A model generated the notes under the pieces. It searched no databases, had not been told where the DNA came from, and saw nothing but the letters and a program-made list of their open reading frames with translations. A stretch of 64,000 bases of DNA from Microcoleus vaginatus PCC 9802 (GTDB lineage Bacteria > Cyanobacteriota > Cyanobacteriia > Cyanobacteriales > Microcoleaceae), in assembly GCA_022701275.1 (NCBI GenBank), contig CP031740.1, positions 6,337,001 to 6,401,000 of the forward strand, in the 5' to 3' direction. Below, piece by piece: positions 62,954-64,000 of this stretch. How positions within the stretch are numbered: position 1 is the stretch's first letter; each line of letters starts with the position of its first letter. The position numbers were made by a program, and so were the translations under genes.

Positions 62954-64000
62954 GTGACTAACTCTACATTCAATAATTTACCAGCGGACGCTGCAACTAT
63001 TCTGGTTTTGACATCCGATATTCACTATTTACCGGCAAAGCAATTTGTTAGTTTGGCGGTAACTTCAGAGCGCTTTCAGGTTTGTGGATTAAAACGCTTT
63101 GGGGCGATCGCTGCTGCAACCAATTTAGTTAGTAGCGAGTGGTTGAATCTGGGCTTAAATTCTCAAAATATTTTACCCGAAGAATTTGATAGTGCAGAAG
63201 CGGCAGTAATTTTTATCATGCCGACAGACTTATCTGAGGTGGTAGCCCTCACTCGTTCCTTTATAGATATAGCTAAAAAAAAGGGAATTCGGCGTTTAGC
63301 TTGGGTTGCACCTGCTTGTCTGAACGGAAAAGTAGCCGATCGCTTGGCTACAGCAGAAAGTCTGGTGCGCGACTTAAATATAGAAACTCTCATCTTGCGT
63401 CATGCGCCTTTATTTTCCCATCTGTTGATGCAGAAAAAGGAATTGAGGTTTCGCCGTACTTTGTCGTTACCGCTTGGGACTAGCACTATACCTTGGTTAG
63501 ATCCTTCAGCGCTCGCGGAAGGGTTATCGAAATGGCTGCATGGAGAGATAAACAACCAACCTCCAGAAATCTTGACAGGTTCCAATTTGCTTAGTGGTGC
63601 TGATATTGCGCTCGAACTATCGGCAATGCTGCGGCAAACTATGTCGGCTCAACAATTTGCTCGGTTGCGATTTGAAGCGATCGACATTGATAAAAGCGGG
63701 CAAATTGAGGCTCAAGAGTTGTTTCCCTACCTATTAGATTTGGGATATAGCAACGATGAATCTGAGTCTATTTTAGAGCAGGCTGACAAAGACAAGAACG
63801 GCACGATTGATTTTGACGAATTTGTCTATGGTTTAGAAGCTCATTTAAACCGCATTCTAGCCGATGTGCCGACAGAAGTTCGCTATTTTGATCTGCCAAC
63901 CTCCGCAGCGCTGCACGATGCAATGGCAGGGGGAATGAATGAAAAAGCAGCCCAATCTCAACTAGATTGGCTGGTGGGATTAAGTAAATCTGGATTAACC
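62954..64000 (+). CDS. EF-hand protein with N-terminal Rossmann-like domain, 3' end cut by window edge
   Basis: The frame is open from GTG 62954 to the window edge (349 codons). Residues ~15-165 resemble an NmrA/SDR-like NAD(P)-binding fold (ATILVLTSDIHYL at the start, AAVIFIMPTDLSEVVALTRSFIDIAKKKGIRRLAWVAP). Two EF-hands follow: DIDKSGQIEAQE and DKDKNGTIDFDE, both with canonical Ca ligands. The protein may couple calcium to an NAD(P)-linked or binding function. The start GTG is judged from the lack of an upstream ATG in frame; the C-terminus lies outside the window. Confidence 0.75.
   Translation, partial: MTNSTFNNLPADAATILVLTSDIHYLPAKQFVSLAVTSERFQVCGLKRFGAIAAATNLVSSEWLNLGLNSQNILPEEFDSAEAAVIFIMPTDLSEVVALTRSFIDIAKKKGIRRLAWVAPACLNGKVADRLATAESLVRDLNIETLILRHAPLFSHLLMQKKELRFRRTLSLPLGTSTIPWLDPSALAEGLSKWLHGEINNQPPEILTGSNLLSGADIALELSAMLRQTMSAQQFARLRFEAIDIDKSGQIEAQELFPYLLDLGYSNDESESILEQADKDKNGTIDFDEFVYGLEAHLNRILADVPTEVRYFDLPTSAALHDAMAGGMNEKAAQSQLDWLVGLSKSGLT

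Overview
The window is cyanobacterial chromosome, most likely from a filamentous, repeat-rich genus of the Oscillatoria/Microcoleus/Phormidium type. The support is many HIP1-like GCGATCGC sites, a light-dependent protochlorophyllide reductase, an almost complete phylloquinone pathway, the Ccs1/CcdA cytochrome c maturation pair, many pentapeptide-repeat and TPR proteins, and abundant heptamer tandem repeats (AGTCAAC, ATTTTAG, GGAGTCA, CAATTGG). The genus is an inference; no rRNA or tRNA gene is visible.

Layout. 1-5.5 kb: the 5' part of a two-partner-secretion outer-membrane transporter (minus strand), two copies of a ~109-bp palindromic repeat, por, an ATP-grasp protein and an Old Yellow Enzyme. 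5.6-6.3 kb: an IS630 relic abutting a small decaying CRISPR array with no cas genes. 6.5-19.5 kb: a core block with grxC and the divergent menF-menD / menA-menH-menC-menE operons (phylloquinone for photosystem I), followed by a ketopantoate-reductase-like gene, a probable DHNA-CoA thioesterase, TerB, an AAA (DUF815) ATPase and a TMEM14 protein. 19.5-34.3 kb: an accessory region with transposase relics, a structured element that may be a group II intron remnant, two tandem SDR genes plus a third SDR relic, a phaE - small membrane protein - phaC cluster, a KAP NTPase, two tandem MFS transporters, a HAD phosphatase with a partial duplicate, and a broken dnaJ/cbpM pair. 34.3-58 kb: mostly single conserved genes, namely a sensor-domain protein, an SLH lipoprotein, a BON lipoprotein, a glycine-zipper stress protein, two pentapeptide proteins, a ~1640-aa hybrid histidine kinase, speD, queF, ccs1, ccdA, a TPR protein, a cyclophilin-RTX fusion and a secreted PrxQ. 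58-62.4 kb: a decayed signalling island (phosphatase relic, ParA/MinD pseudogene, MHYT fragment, intact sensor-SpoIIE phosphatase, IS630 fragment). 62.95 kb to the end: a 5' portion of an EF-hand protein.

How genes work together. MenF and MenD start the o-succinylbenzoate branch, MenH and MenC complete it, MenE activates OSB with CoA, the thioesterase probably releases DHNA, and MenA prenylates DHNA with a phytyl chain; MenB and MenG are not in the window. PhaE and PhaC form a class III polyhydroxyalkanoate synthase. CcdA and Ccs1 deliver reductant and haem for c-type cytochromes. The intact SpoIIE-type phosphatase at 60.1 kb and the protein at 34.3 kb share a ~230-residue N-terminal module that I cannot assign to a named domain; this is one of the better leads for an undescribed sensory system. 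The most distinctive genome-evolution signal is repeated in-frame insertion of small palindromic repeats into essential-pathway genes (menD twice, menC once, and the TpsB gene once).
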